NCBI RefSeq assembly: GCF_020906515.1
Contig: NC_085853.1
Span: 372,001-436,000 of the forward strand
Length of the DNA stretch: 64,000 nucleotides
From: Vanrija pseudolonga
Lineage: Eukaryota; Basidiomycota; Tremellomycetes; Trichosporonales; Trichosporonaceae
Direction of reading: 5' to 3'
The notes beneath the pieces were generated by a model, which saw only the letters and a list, made by a program, of their open reading frames with translations, did no database searches and was not told the origin of the DNA. Both the position numbers and the translations under genes were made by a program. This document shows, piece after piece, positions 63,196 through 64,000 of the stretch. Positions within the stretch are counted from its first letter, which is position 1, and every line of letters starts with the position of its first letter.

Positions 63196-63831
63196 AGTGA
63201 CTCTGTTGAGCGGGTAGTGCGAGGGTGTGTGAATGAGAAAAGGTGTTGTTGTTGTCGAGGATAATGAGTGGGAGAGAAGTAGTCGCTGAGCGAGTTGAGT
63301 GTCCGCGCGACCACCGCCGCCGCTGCTTGCTACACCGCTGCCTGGCCGCCGCCCGTTAGACGTGACCGCACACCACCGTATCAGCGCGGAAGCAAATGAC
63401 ACGTCAAAAGTGGTGACGACACGGTCATCCTCTGACATGGCGGGGAGGGGGGAAAGCATGGCCGCCGTGACGAGGCAGTGGTGGTGGCATGCATACGAGA
63501 GAGGAGGAGGGCGACTGAGGGCAGCTGTGGCATAGTGCTGGTCGCCGCGACGTGTCTCGGAGGTTCGAACAGCGTGGCGCACAATGATCGCCCTCGCGCC
63601 GCGCCGGATCGCCCATGACATTGTATCCATGCGTCTGGGTATGTCTGGTATATAGTCTACTACAAGGCGACGTGCATGTGCGTTGCGTTGCGTCACAGCC
63701 CGAGCGCCCAACACGTACGCCAGGCTTGCTCGTCCTCGAGCTTGCCAAGTCCTCTTTGCCCGGTTCTTCCACCTCACCGCCTCGCCCTCACAACCTCATC
63801 CCGCCTCCAACCAAGACAGCCCGAACAAAGC
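63196..63831. other. Intergenic region between CUL1 and CWC15
   Basis: Upstream of CUL1 and downstream of CWC15 on the same strand. No gene is seen. Confidence 0.5.
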
Positions 63832-64000
63832 TCACTTGATAAACCTGCTCCGTCAGCACATCCCCCACCCCCAACACCCACTTGTTCATAAACTTCTTGT
63901 GGAACTCGGACCGCAGGAGGTCGTTGACAAACTCGCCCTTCTTGGGCTTGTCGTCGATCCCCGCCGCCTGGTTCTTGAAGATGAGGTCGTCGTCCCAGCG
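63832..64000 (-). CDS. CWC15: Pre-mRNA splicing factor Cwc15/Cwf15, C-terminal end (partial)
   Basis: Only the 3' end lies in the window: exon 64000-63882 (continuing beyond the edge) and a final exon of 13 nt, 63844-63832. It reads [14 protein letters not shown], then [17 protein letters not shown] joined by the intron to FIK and stop. This is the highly conserved C terminus of Cwc15, a component of the Prp19-associated spliceosome core. The 13-nt last exon is supported because it restores the family's usual K-x-I-K ending, whereas reading through the donor gives an unrelated tail. Confidence 0.9.

Overview
This is a GC-rich, gene-dense stretch of nuclear DNA from a basidiomycete yeast, most likely a tremellomycete and perhaps a member of the Trichosporonales. 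The evidence is very short spliceosomal introns (about 33-100 nt, donors GTGAGT/GTGGGT/GTAAGT, branch sites CTGAC/CTAAC close to the acceptor), strongly C/G-ending codons, a DUF6699 gene of a type common in basidiomycetes, and typical fungal housekeeping genes. All exon limits come from reading splice sites and frame continuity by eye. No transcript, database or alignment was available, and no organism name is proven.

Left third (1-22 kb): a short-chain dehydrogenase; a PI-PLC X-domain protein; a secreted carboxylesterase with a GPI-like tail; a SnoaL-like protein; a 1107-residue type II membrane protein joining a sugar-nucleotide epimerase domain to an exostosin (GT47) glycosyltransferase; an acidic orphan protein; a 12-exon polytopic membrane protein; a second SnoaL-like protein; an M20 carboxypeptidase S-like enzyme; and the DASH kinetochore subunit Spc19.

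Middle (22-46 kb): a CASTOR-like ACT-domain protein, a Cys/Ser-rich orphan, a roughly 5 kb gene-poor interval, the scavenger decapping enzyme DcpS, malic enzyme, a second gene-poor interval with a 133-bp GT microsatellite, a CreC-like WD40 protein, and a DUF6699 gene split into tiny exons.

Right third (46-64 kb): a purple acid phosphatase with a Gly-Asn-rich tail and an 11-nt microexon; a small repetitive secreted protein; a 16-exon giant PH-BEACH-WD40 protein ending in a variant FYVE finger; cullin-1, convergent with it; and the 3' end of the splicing factor gene CWC15.

No rRNA, tRNA, CRISPR array, transposon, LTR element or viral remnant could be recognised. The genes are not an operon or an obvious biosynthetic cluster. 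The most unusual items are the epimerase-GT47 fusion, the CASTOR-like protein in a fungus, the FYVE-ended BEACH protein, and repeated use of micro-exons and minimal in-frame introns.
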